Part shown: positions 46,891-57,843 of the stretch, in pieces | Numbering within the stretch: the stretch's first letter is position 1 | Layout of the letters: each line of letters opens with the position of its first letter | Source: Megascapheus bottae | Lineage: Eukaryota; Chordata; Mammalia; Rodentia; Geomyidae | DNA: 64,000 nucleotides | Reading direction: 5' to 3' | Assembly: GCA_024803745.1 (NCBI GenBank) | Contig: JANJXV010000193.1 | Span: 1,488,001 to 1,552,000 of the forward strand | Notes under the pieces: generated by a model | Database searches by the model: none | The model's input: only the letters and a program-made list of their open reading frames with translations | Told to the model about the DNA's origin: nothing | Made by a program: the position numbers and the translations under genes

Positions 46891-48074
46891 TTAGACGGTA
46901 TGCTGTTTAGGTGCCATTTCTTTCCATATATTGCATTTATTTTGGTTTTCTATGTATAGAGCATCTTTGAGAATTCTCTGTAGTGTTGGTTTTGTTTCGA
47001 CATATTGTTGCAGCTTTTCCCTGGAATGGAATGTTTTTATTTTTCCCTCAGTTATGAATGAGAGCTTAGCTGGCTACAGTATTCTTGGTTGGTAGTTATT
47101 TGATTTAAGGGCATGACATATATGCTTCCAGTCACTTCGTGCTTGCATGGTCTCTTCTGAGACATCTGGGGTTATTCTGAATGGTTTGCCTTTACAGGTT
47201 ACTGATCCCTTTTCCCTGGCTGCCTTTAGGATCTTTTCTTTCGTTTCTATTGATCCAATTCGGATCACAATGTGGCGGTGGGATGTTCTTTTCTGGTCAG
47301 GTCTGTTTGGGGTTCTAAAAGCTTCTCGTATCTGGATGGGCCTGCCCTTCTGGATATTTGGGAAATTCTCTGAGATGATTCCCTGAAGTATATTTCCAAT
47401 ACCATTGACCTCTTTCTCCACGCCCTCCTCAATACCAACTAGCCTTAAATTAGGCTTCCTAATTGTATCTTGGACCTCCTGAAGCGCTCTCTCATATTTC
47501 CTAGATTTGGATTGACTCATTTTCTGTTCTTTATAATACCTAAATTATCTTCAGCCACGGAAATTCTCTCCTCTGCAATGTCTAACCTGCTATCAAAGCT
47601 ATCTACTTTATTTTTCATCTCCCTTGCTTCTAATTGCTCACTTTTGATGCCTTGCATCCCTTGTTTTAGATCATGTATGGATTTCTTTATCTCCTTGATT
47701 TCCTGTTGAGTGGTTAGCTCAGCAGCTTTATTTTCTTTGGACATTTGCTGGAGTTTGGTCACGTTTTTATTTGTGGATTCTTTGAATTCATCCATCTTTC
47801 TTTGAAAAACCTTTATTATGGCCTCCTTTATGGCTTCTTCTTTTTCACTTATCACCTTGTTTTTGCTTTCCTCTTGTTCAGGTATGGCTTCCTCCATTAT
47901 CTCTTTCTTTATATTTTCACATTTTTCATTAATGATGTTTATCAATTGCATTTGTGTAGCAATTGGAAGACTCTCCTCTAGGTTTGCCAGTGACTGTTCC
48001 ATTGTCTGTTTACATTGGGTGGGGGATGTTGTTTCTTGATTTGACATTTTTCTTGAGTTTCTTGATCTGCCCAT
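46891..48074 (-). pseudogene. L1 ORF1, unit 4: two overlapping open halves
   Basis: The coiled-coil half (48074-47517, 185 codons) and the RRM/CTD half (47520-47074, 148 codons) overlap by ATGA. The TAG before PAKLSF is at 47074-47076. It carries private substitutions in the CTD (FRITPDVSEET in place of IRITPDFSAET). Confidence 0.9.
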
Positions 48075-48098
48075 TTGAAAATGGGAGCAAGATTACTA

Positions 48099-48323
48099 CT
48101 AAATACGATTATAGTATTTCAGATATAACCACCCTAGACCTCTGTAGCTGGCAGACACTAGATGTTCACAAGTTTTGATTGGTATTATCACTCTTTCTTT
48201 TTGTGCACTTACAGACCAGCCTAATACAACCACTGATAAGCGATTTATACCCAAAACAATAAGCCTCTCAATCCAATCTCTATTGTCTTTAAGTTCCTCT
48301 GAGCCTAGAGAATAATTAACCAC
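48099..48323 (-). other. Small ORF in L1 5' UTR, unit 4 (74 codons)
   Basis: Counterpart of 6678-6454. Confidence 0.3.
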
Positions 48324-48744
48324 CTACATATACAATATTGCTCAACAGCCATCAAGTGTAGATCCGTGCAGTATAAGGGTTGAAAGACGAGCAGAGGTCC
48401 AGAGATAGAAAAAAAGAATGAGAGAGGTCAGGGGAGGTGCAAGAGGATTAACGTAGGAGTGTAAGAATATTGTAGTAATGAAGAAAAGTTATAGCATAAG
48501 GATAACTGACCTAAGTTGGTAAGTAGGTAGCATATTTGAGTACAAAGTTTGGAAAGTATTAGAATAAAACTTATGTGTTGCTGCACGACTAGCTCTTAGC
48601 CCAACCAGTGGCCTCACAGTGGACCATGGGATGGATCTGTTTTTCTTGTCTACGTTGAGGGAAAGGGCTATTTCACAAGATGCAGAAGCGAAGATTTCAG
48701 AAGCAAATGCTGTGAGTGAATTAGCTCGTAAAAAGCATTTTTAT

Positions 48745-48945
48745 TTTCTTTTATCTTTCTGCCAGTCTTGGGGCTTGAATTCAGGGCCTGAGCACTGTCC
48801 TCGGGTTTTCTCAAGTCTAGCCCTCTGCCACTTGAGCCACAGTGCCACATCTAGATTTTCTATCTATGTGGTACTGAGCAATCAAACCCAGATCTTCATG
48901 GATGCTAGGCAAGCACTCTACCACTATGCCAAACTCTCAACCCTG
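48745..48945 (-). repeat. SINE (ID-like), minus strand, block before L1-5
   Basis: Counterpart of 7098-7305. Confidence 0.78.
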
Positions 48946-49179
48946 ACATAGTAATTATAAAGTCATCATCATCATCATCATATCCAAATATCCTTTCTCC
49001 TACAAAGAATGAACACTTAACTGTGTCTAATGCTTTTTTTTTAATTTCACTAATTCTTCTGTGTTTTTCCCTCTTGCATTTTTTACACATGACAGCAAAG
49101 CTAATCATCAGGAAAAAATTGATTAGGATACAGAAACCTAATAATATCCTAGTAGATTGACGTCAAAAATATGTGCAAG

Positions 49180-49385
49180 ATGTCCTGTGTGTTTGACCTA
49201 GTGGGAGAGGCCTTGGCTACCAAGCAGTAAGCGTCAGGTTTGATTCCTCATTACCACATACATAGAAAACGCTGCAAGTGGTGCTGTGGCTCGGTGGGAC
49301 AGCTAAAGCCTAAAGAAAGCCCAAGAACAATGTTCACACTCTGAGGTCAAGTCCCAAGACTAGCAAAAACAAAAAAAATTCGACA
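49180..49385 (+). repeat. SINE (tRNA/ID-like), plus strand, block before L1-5
   Basis: Counterpart of 123-335. Confidence 0.78.
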
Positions 49386-49554
49386 AGGGGCAAAATGCAG
49401 GCAGAGAAGGCACTGTGAAGCAAATGTTTTGTAAAGGATGAGGGCAATATTGACCCTTAAGTTTGGATGTTACCTAAGAAAGGCTCCTTGAGCCTGAGAC
49501 CAGACTGGTAGTTGGGCCTAGTGGAAGACATTGGGATTGGACAAATAAGGTGTG

Positions 49555-49950
49555 CTGTATACTACATCCACATGTATATTGTGAGACTGGAGGAGAGATT
49601 CAGCCTCCAGTATGTCTTTGGTGAGGTCTTTTGTGAGCAAGGATCTTTGGTCATTGGGCCCTGAAAGGTGACCCTGCCTCCCTCACAATGGAACAGAATA
49701 TGGAACCCTGGTAACCAAGCCACTGTAACTAACAACCAGCTCAAGCCAGCTCACTTGTCCTGTGGCTCAGGAGGAAGAAAGATGTTGCTGTGCTGTTGCC
49801 AAAGGTCAGGAAACTCGAGTCTCAGGCATGGAAGTTGTGGATGTCTTACTCGAAGATGTACATGCTAGATCATTGCCAAGCCACAAATCCAGTATAACAG
49901 AACTTTCTCTAAGAAAAAGGCCAGGAAAATCCAGGGCAACCAGATGAGGT
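49555..49950 (+). pseudogene. Exon-like coding relict before L1-5
   Basis: Same relict as 508-894, with the TGA then GTAAAT donor-like site at about 49948. Confidence 0.45.
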
Positions 49951-50422
49951 AAATTTCTAAGAGAAAATGTATTTGACCCCATCATCCTCCCCACACACTA
50001 CAACTTTCTTTTTTTTCATTTTTTTATTGTAATTAGTAAAAGGGTTAGATGATATTTGCCAGAGAGAAGGTGCATTAATTCACATACATTGATACCCTTT
50101 CACATGTCTTGGTATCCATTTCCCTCCAACCCCACACCCCCCACCCGTCTTGGTTTTCCCCCCTTCCCTATCAAATTTCAAATATCCAAATACAAATAAA
50201 TTCAATATATCAGATAACAAAGTGAAATACTATACCAATATGGGATAACCAAGGGACAGCAAGCGAGATGAGAGACAACATAGTACATTAAGGACAACAA
50301 TCATTCATGATATGGCTTTTGTGTCAATATCCTGGAGGTCCTTTCAATTAGCTTCACATTATATGGCTTTATATATGGCCTTTTGCTCTAATGCCAATCT
50401 CTGCTAGTAGGTCCCAAGGTTT

Positions 50423-53400
50423 CTACTGATTATGACGAATGAGGGAAACCACTGAGCCTAAGTTCCTTTGAGTCTGGCTTACTTCACTTAATATGATTTG
50501 TTCTAAGTCTTTCCATTTCCTAACAAATGGGGCGATGTCATTCTTTCTGACAGCAGCATAGAATTCCATTGTGTACAAATACCACAACTTGTTGATCCAC
50601 TCATCAACTGAGGGACATCTGGGTTGGTTCCATATCTTTGCTATGGTGAATAGTGCTGCAATGAACATTGTTGTGCTAGTGGGTTTAGTATGCCCTTGTT
50701 TCTGGATTGTTGGGTAAATGCCAAGTACTGGAATTGCTGGGTCATAGGGGAGTTGTATGTTTAGCGTTTTGAGGCACTGCTGCACTGCTTTCCATAGTGG
50801 TTGAACGAGTTTGCACTCCCACCAACAGTGTAGTAGTGATCCCTCCTGACCACATCCCCTCCAGCATCTGTTGTCATTCGTTTTCCTGATCCTGGCCATT
50901 CTAACTGGAGTTAGGTGGAATCTTAGACTTGTTTTGATTTGCATTTCTTTTATGACCAGAGATGTTGAGCATTTCTTCATGTGTCTATAGGCCATTTTTG
51001 TTTCTTCTTCAGAGAAGACTCTCTTTAAGTCTTTGGCCCATTTTGTAATGGGATGGGTGTTACTTTGGAGGTTAGTTTTGGAGTGATTCAATTTTTTGAG
51101 TTGTTGATATATTTTAGATGAGGCCTTGTTCCGTTGTTTGGGTGGTGAAGATCTTCTCCCACTCTGTAGGCTTCCTGATTAGTTTACTAGCTATATCCGT
51201 TGCCATACAAAAGCTCTGCAGTTTAATGCAGTCCCACTTATCCAGCCTTTCTCTGATTTGTTGTGATTCTTGGTCCTTATTAAGAAAGTTTCGACCTGTA
51301 CCAAGGAGGCCTAGTGTATCTCCTATTCCTTCCTGTAAACTTTTCATTGTGTCAGCTTTTACCTCCACGTCTTTGATCCATTTGGAGTTAATTCTAGTGC
51401 AAGGTGACAAAGAAGGATCCAACTTTAGTTTTCTGCAGGTGTTTAACCAGTTCTGCCAGCACAACTTGTTGAAGAGGCTATCTTTCTTCCATTCTATTTT
51501 TTTGGCTCCCTGGTCAAAGATTAGGTGGCCATAGGTCTGTGGTTTAATATCTGGGTCCGCAGTTCTACTCCATTGGACTTCAGGCCTGTTCTTGTGCCAG
51601 TACCAAGCTGTTTTGAGAATTATAGCTCTGTAATAGAGCCTTAAGTTTGGAATTGAAATTCCTCCAGCGCTGTTCTTTCTGCTAAGAAGTGTTTTTGCTA
51701 TACGGGGTCTTTTATTATTCCATATGAAATTTTGAATTGCCTCTTCTATGTCTTTAAAGAATGACATTGGGATGTTGATGGGTATTACATTGAATTTGTA
51801 GATAGCCCTTGGCAAGATTGTCATTTTCACAATGTTGATTCTTCCAATCCAGGAGCATGGGAGGTTTTTCCATTTCCTTAGTTCTGCTTTAATTTCCTTT
51901 TTTAGGGTTTTAAAGTTTTCATCCAAACGGTCCTTTACATTCTTAGTTAAGCTAATTGCTAGGTACTTTATTTTCTTTGAGGCTATTGTGAAAGGATTTT
52001 CTTTCCTGATTATTGCCTCGTTCCTCTCAGTGTTGGCGTAAAGTAAGGCAGTTGATTTGTGAGGGTTGATTTTATGGCCTGTTACCCTTCCAAAGCTTTG
52101 AATCAGCTCAAGGAGCTTGGGAGTAGAGTCTATAGGATTCTTTAAATACAGAATCATGTCATCTGCAAAGAGGGATAGTTTTATTTCCTCTTTCCCTACT
52201 TGGATCCCCTTTATGCTTGCTTCTTGCCATATTGCACTGCCTAGGAATTCTAGTACTATGTTAAAAAGGAGTGGAGAGAGTGGGCATCCTTGTCTCGTTC
52301 CTGATTTTAGAGGGAATGGCTTTAGAGTTTCACCATTAAGTATAATACTATCAGTGGGTTTCTCATACACAGCCTTTATTACATTGAGAATTGTTCCATG
52401 GATTCCTAGTTTCTCCACATCTTTTAACATAAAGGGGTTTTGGATCTTGTCAAATGCCTTTTCCGCATCTATTGAGACAATCATGTGATTTTATCCCTGC
52501 TCCTGTTGATGTGTTGAATTATATTAATTGATTTGTGTATGTTGAACCAGCTTTGCCTCCCTGTGATGAATCCAGTTTGATCATAGTGTATATTTTTTTT
52601 GATGAGTTGTTGTAGACGGTTGGCCAGTATTTTGTTGAGAAGTTTTGCATCGAGGTTCATCAAAGAAATGGGTCTATAGATCTCTTTCTTTGATGAATCT
52701 CTGTCTGGTTTGGGGATGAGGGATATGCTGGCTTCACAGAATCAGTTTAGTAAAGAACCTTCATTTTCAATTTCGTTGAAGAGCTTGAGGAGTATTGGTG
52801 TGAGCTCTGCTTTGAAGACCTTATAGAATTCAGCTGTGAATCCATCTGGCCCTGGGCTCTTTTTAAGTGGAAGTTGTCTAATTTCCATTTCTATTTCAGA
52901 GCTTGAAATAGGCCTGTTGAGTTGGGTTAGCTCTTCTTGGTTCAGTGTGTGTATGTTAATATTGTCTAGGAATTCATCCATTTCTTCTAGATTCTCAAAT
53001 TTGTTGGCGTAAAGGTTTGAGAAGTATTCCCTCATGATATTCTGGATCTTGGTAATTTCTGTCGTGATATTACCATTTTCATCTGCGATTTTGTTTATTT
53101 CGATATGCTCTCTTCTTTTTTGGTAAGATTTGCTAAGGGCTTGTCAATTTTGTTAATTCTTTCAAGAACCAACTCCTTGTTTTGTTGATTCTTTCTATAG
53201 TTTTTTTTTATTCCAAATCATTTAATTCTGCTTTGATTTTAATAATTTGCTTTCTCCTAATGGGTTTAGGGTTGGTTTGTTGCTCTTTTTCCAGGAGGTT
53301 AAGGTGAGACATTAACTAGTTGGTTTGCCATTTTTCCAACTTGCTGTTGTAGGCACTCCACGCTATAAATTTTCCTCTGAGTACTGCCTTTGTTGTGTCC

Positions 53401-54264
53401 CTAAGGAGTTGATATTTGTGTGCTCCTTATTGTTAAATTTCATAAACAGTTGGATATCTGTTCTGATCTCTTCGATTACCCATTGTTTTTGATTCAACAA
53501 TGTGTGGTTCAGTCTCCATGAGTTACAGGGTTTTCTTTGGTGGAGATGTGTGTTCAGCTCCAATTTGATGCCTTTATGGTCTGAGAGTGTGCATGGAATA
53601 ATTTCAGTGTTTCTGAATCTGTCCAGGTTTGCTTTATGGCCTAAGATGTGGTCTATTTTGGAAAATGTTCCATGTGCTGCTGAGAAAAACGTATATTGTG
53701 GTGTTACTGGGTGGAATATTCTGCAGATGTCTGTTAGATCTAGTTGGTCTATATAGTTGTTCAGTTCTAAGGTTTCTCTGTTGAGTTTTTTGCCTTGTTG
53801 ATCTGTCCATAGGTGAGAGTGGTGTGTTAAACTCACCAACAATCACTGTGTTTCGATCTATGTATGGTTTCAGTGTAAGTAAAGTTTGCGTGATGAAGTT
53901 TGGAGCTCCGGGATTGGGTGTGTAAATATTTAGGATTGTTATGTCTTCCGGGAGGAAAGATCCCTTTAGTAGTATGTAGGAACCTTCTTTGTCTTTTCTT
54001 ACTAATTTTAGTTTGAAGTCTATTGTATCTGATATGAGGATGGCAACTCTAGCCTGTTTATGGGGGCAGTTAGCTTGATAGAGTTTATTCCAACCTCTCA
54101 CTTTCAAAAGATGATTGTTTTTGGGTAAGATGTGTCTCTCGAAGTCAGCAGAACGATGGCTCTTGCTTTTTGATCCAACTAGACAACCTATGCCGTTTAA
54201 TTACAGAGTTAAGTCCATTGATATTGAGAGTTAGGATTGAGAGATATTTATTAGTTCCTACCAT
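50423..54264 (-). pseudogene. L1 ORF2, unit 5: longest open RT segment of the window apart from unit 1
   Basis: Open segments: endonuclease 54107-53634 and 53842-53363, linker/RT N-terminus 53035-52742, RT 52663-52481, RT palm/thumb 52484-51114 (456 codons, containing [21 protein letters not shown] and SLFADDM), C-terminal domain 51091-50423 with the CWRGCG/HCWWEC Cys-rich block. RT catalytic Asp residues are present but the frame is broken before and after. A private extra T lengthens the TTTGCC stretch near 53790 and shifts the endonuclease frame. Confidence 0.93.
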
Positions 54265-54312
54265 TTTTAAAAGCTTTTAGTAGGGCCTGTGTCTTGACAG
54301 TTCTTGTGGTCC

Positions 54313-55496
54313 TTAGATGGTATGCTGTTTAGGTGCCTTTTCTTTCCCTATATTGCATTTATTTTGGTTTTCTATGTATAGAGCATCTTTGAGAATTCTC
54401 TGTAGTGTTGGTTTTGTTTCGACATATTGTTGCATCTTTTCCCTGGAATGGAATGTTTTTATTTTTCCCTCAGTTATGAATGAGAGCTTAGCTGGCTACA
54501 GTATTCTTGGTTGGTAGTTATTTGATATAAGGGCATGACATATATGCTTCCAGTCACTTCGTGCTTGCATGGTCTCTGCTGAGAAATCTGGGGTTATTCT
54601 GATTGGTTTGCCTTTGTAGGTTACTGATCCCTTTTCCCTGGCTGCCTTTAGGATCTTTCCTTTCGTTTCTATTGATCCAGTTCAGATCACAATGTGGCGG
54701 TGGGATGTTCTTTTCTGGTCAGGTCTGTTTGGGGTTCTAAAAGCTTCTCGTATCTGGATGGGCCTGCCCTTCTGGATATTTGGGAAATTCTCTGAGATGA
54801 TTCCCTGAAGTATATTTCCAATACCATTGACCTCTTTCTCCACGCCCTCCTCAATACCAACTAGCCTTAAATTAGGCTTCCTAATTGTATCTTGGACCTC
54901 CTGAAGCGCTCTCTCATATTTCCTAGATTTGGATTGACTCATTTTCTGTTCTTTATAATACCTAAATTATCTTCAGCCATGGAAATTCTCTCCTCTGCAA
55001 TGTCTAACCTGCAATTAAAGCTATCTACTTTATTTTTCATCTCCCTTGCTTCTAATTGCTCACTTTTGATGCCTTGCATCCCTTGTTTTAGATCATGTAT
55101 GGATTTCTTTATCTCCTTGATTTCCTGTTGAGTGGTTAGCTCAGTAGCTTTATTTTCTTTGGACATTTGCTAGAGTTTGGTCACGTTTTCATTTGTGGAT
55201 TCTTTGAATTCATCCATCTTTCTTTGAAAAACCTTTATTATGGCCTCCTTTATGGCTTCTTCTTTTTCACTTATCACCTTGTTTTTGCTTTCCTCTTGTT
55301 CAGGTATGGCTTCCTCCATTATCTCTTTCTTTATATTTTCACATTTTTCATTAATGATGTTTATCAATTGCATTTGTGTAGCAATTGGAAGACTCTCCTG
55401 TAGGTTTGCCAGTGACTGTTCCATTGTCTGTTTACATTGGTTGGGGGATGTTCTTTCTTGATTTGACATTTTTCTTGAGTTTCTTGATCTGCCCAT
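54313..55496 (-). pseudogene. L1 ORF1, unit 5, broken
   Basis: Pieces: 55496-55170, 55166-54939, then ATGA overlap into 54942-54682, a private TGA, and homology on to the shared TAG (54496-54498) and natural stop (54313). The N-terminal region has private changes (ERTSPNQ, LQESLP). Confidence 0.9.
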
Positions 55497-55520
55497 TTGA
55501 AAATGGGAGCAAGATTACTA

Positions 55521-55745
55521 CTAAATACGATTGTAGTATTTCAGATATAACCACCCTAGACCTCTGTAGCTGGCAGACACTAGATGTTCACAAGTTTTGA
55601 TTGGTATTATCACTCTTTCTTTTTGTGCACTTACAGACCAGCCTAATACAACCACTGATAAGCGATTTATACCCAAAACAATAAGCCTCTCAATCCAATC
55701 TCTATTGTCTTTAAGTTCCTCTGAGCCTAGAGAATAATTAACCAC
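55521..55745 (-). other. Small ORF in L1 5' UTR, unit 5 (74 codons)
   Basis: Counterpart of 6678-6454, nearly identical to the unit 4 version. Confidence 0.3.
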
Positions 55746-56165
55746 CTACATATACAATATTGCTCAACAGGCATCAAGTGTAGATCCGTGCAGTATAAGG
55801 GTTGAAAGACGAGCAGAGGTCCAGAGATAGAAAAAAAGAATGAGAGAGGTCAGGGGAGGTGCAAGAGGATTAACGTAGGAGTGTAAGAATATTGTAGTAA
55901 TGAAGAAAAGTTATAGCATAAGGATAACTGACCTAAGTTGGTAAGTAGGTAGCATATTTGAGTACAAAGTTTGGAAAGTATTAGAATAAAACTTATGTGT
56001 TGCTGCACGACTAGCTCTTAGCCCAACCAGTGGCCTCACAGTGGACCATGGGATGGATCTGTTTTTCTTGTCTACGTTGAGGGAAAGGGCTATTTCACAA
56101 GATGCAGAAGCGAAGATTTCAGAAGCAAATGCTGTGAGTGAATTAGCTCGTAAAAAGCATTTTTA

Positions 56166-56365
56166 TTTTCTTTTATCTTTCTGCCAGTCTTGGGGCTTGA
56201 ATTCAGGGCCTGAGCACTGTCCTCGGGTTTTCTCAAGTCTAGCCCTCTGCCACTTGAGCCACAGTGCCACATCTAGATTTTCTATCTATGTGGTACTGAG
56301 CAATCAAACCCAGATCTTCATGGATGCTAGGCAAGCACTCTACCACTATGCCAAACTCTCAACCC
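56166..56365 (-). repeat. SINE (ID-like), minus strand, block before L1-6
   Basis: Counterpart of 7098-7305. Confidence 0.78.
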
Positions 56366-56599
56366 TGACATAGTAATTATAAAGTCGTCATCATCATCAT
56401 CATATCCAAATATCCTTTCTCCTACAAAGAATGAACACTTAACTGTGTCTAATGCTTTTTTTTAATTTCACTAATTCTTCTGTGTTTTTCCCTCTTGCAT
56501 TTTTTACACATGACAGCAAAGCTAATCATCAGGAAAAAATTGATTAGGATACAGACAGCTAATAATATCCTAGTAGATTGACGTCAAAAATATGTTCAA

Positions 56600-56810
56600 G
56601 CTGCCCTGTGTGTTTGACCTAGTGGGAGAGTCCTTGGCTACCAAGCAGTAAGCCTCAGGTTTGATTCCTCATTACCACATACATAGAAAACGCTGCAAGT
56701 GGTGCTGTGGCTCGGTGGGACAGCTAAAGCCTAAAGAAAGCCCAAGAACAATGTTCACACTCTGAGGTCAAGTCCCAAGACTAGCAAAAACAAAAAAAAT
56801 TCGACAAGGG
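56600..56810 (+). repeat. SINE (tRNA/ID-like), plus strand, block before L1-6
   Basis: Counterpart of 123-335. Confidence 0.78.
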
Positions 56811-56974
56811 GAAAAATGCAGGCAGAGAAGGCACTGTGAAGCCAATGTTTTGTAAAGGATGAGGGCAATATTGACCCTTAAGTTTGGATCTTACCTAAGA
56901 AAGGCTCCTTGAGCCTGAGACCAGATTGGTAGTTGGGCCTAGTGGAAGACATTGGGATTGGACAAATAAGGTGT

Positions 56975-57370
56975 GCTGTATACTACATCCACATGTATAT
57001 TGTGAGGCTGGAGGAGAGATGCAGCCTCCAGTATGTCTTTGGTGAAGTCTTTTGTGAGCAAGGATCTTTGGTCATTGGGCCCTGAAAGGTGACCCTGCCT
57101 CCCTCACAATGGAACAGAATATGGAACCCTGGTAACCAAGCCACTGTAACTAACAACCAGCTCAAGCCAGCTCACTTGGCCTGTGGCTCAGGAGGAAGAA
57201 AGGTGTTGCTGTGCTGTTGCCAAAGGTCAGGAAACTCGAGTCTCAGGCATGGAAGTTGTGGATGTCTTACTCGAAGATGTACATGCTAGATCATTGCCAA
57301 GCCACAAATCCAGTATAACAGAACTTTCTCTAAGAAGAAGGCCAGGAAAATCCAGGGCAACCAGATGAGG
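56975..57370 (+). pseudogene. Exon-like coding relict before L1-6
   Basis: Same relict as 508-894, with the TGA and GTAAAT donor-like site at about 57370. Confidence 0.45.
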
Positions 57371-57843
57371 TAAATTTCTAAGAAAAAATGTATTTGACCC
57401 CATCATCCTCCCACACACTACAACTTTCTTTTTTTTTTCATTTTTTATTGTAATTAGTAAAAGGGTTAGATGATATTTGCCAGATAGAAGGTGCATTAAT
57501 TCACATACATTGATACCATTTCACATGTCTTAGTACCCATTTCCCTCCAACCCCACACCCCCCACCCATCTTGGTTTTCCCCCCTTCCCTATCAAATTTC
57601 AAATATCCAAATACAAATAAATTCAATATATCAGATAACAAAGTGAGATACTATACCAATATGGGATAACCAAGGGACAGCAAGCGAGATGAGAGACAAC
57701 ATAGTACATTAAGGACAACAATCATTCATTATATGGCTTTTGTGTCAATATCCTGGAGGTCCTTTCAATTAGCTTCACATTATATGGCCTTATATATGGC
57801 CTTTTGCTCTATTGCCAATCTCTGCTAGTAGAGCTCAAGGCTT

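Larger units (their letters stand above)
46495..48630 (-). mobile_element. Truncated L1, unit 4 (L1-4): 5' portion only
   Basis: Contains the 5' UTR (to about 48630), all of ORF1 and the first ~350 bp of ORF2, then breaks at 46495. It is complementary to L1-3, which has only the 3' part. Together they lack the equivalent of unit-1 3240-4848. Confidence 0.94.
48631..50005 (+). repeat. Block A of unit 5 (between L1-4 and L1-5)
   Basis: Contains SINE minus (48745-48945), TCA repeat (48962-48982), SINE plus (49180-49385) and exon relict (49555-49950; open frame 49762-49947). Same order and near-identical sequence to the other blocks. Confidence 0.85.
50006..56050 (-). mobile_element. Near-full-length L1, unit 5 (L1-5)
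   Basis: 3' tail at 50006, ORF2 54264-50423, ORF1 55496-54313, 5' UTR to about 56050. It carries the shared lesions. Private ones include a 2 bp loss near 51114 ('ttttagatgagg' for 'ttttagatatgagg'), a CGA-to-TGA change in ORF1 near 54682, and a TAG in the ORF1 coiled coil near 55170. Confidence 0.95.
56051..57425 (+). repeat. Block A of unit 6 (between L1-5 and L1-6)
   Basis: Contains SINE minus (56166-56365), TCA repeat (56387-56403), SINE plus (56600-56810) and exon relict (56975-57370; open frame 57183-57368). Confidence 0.85.
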
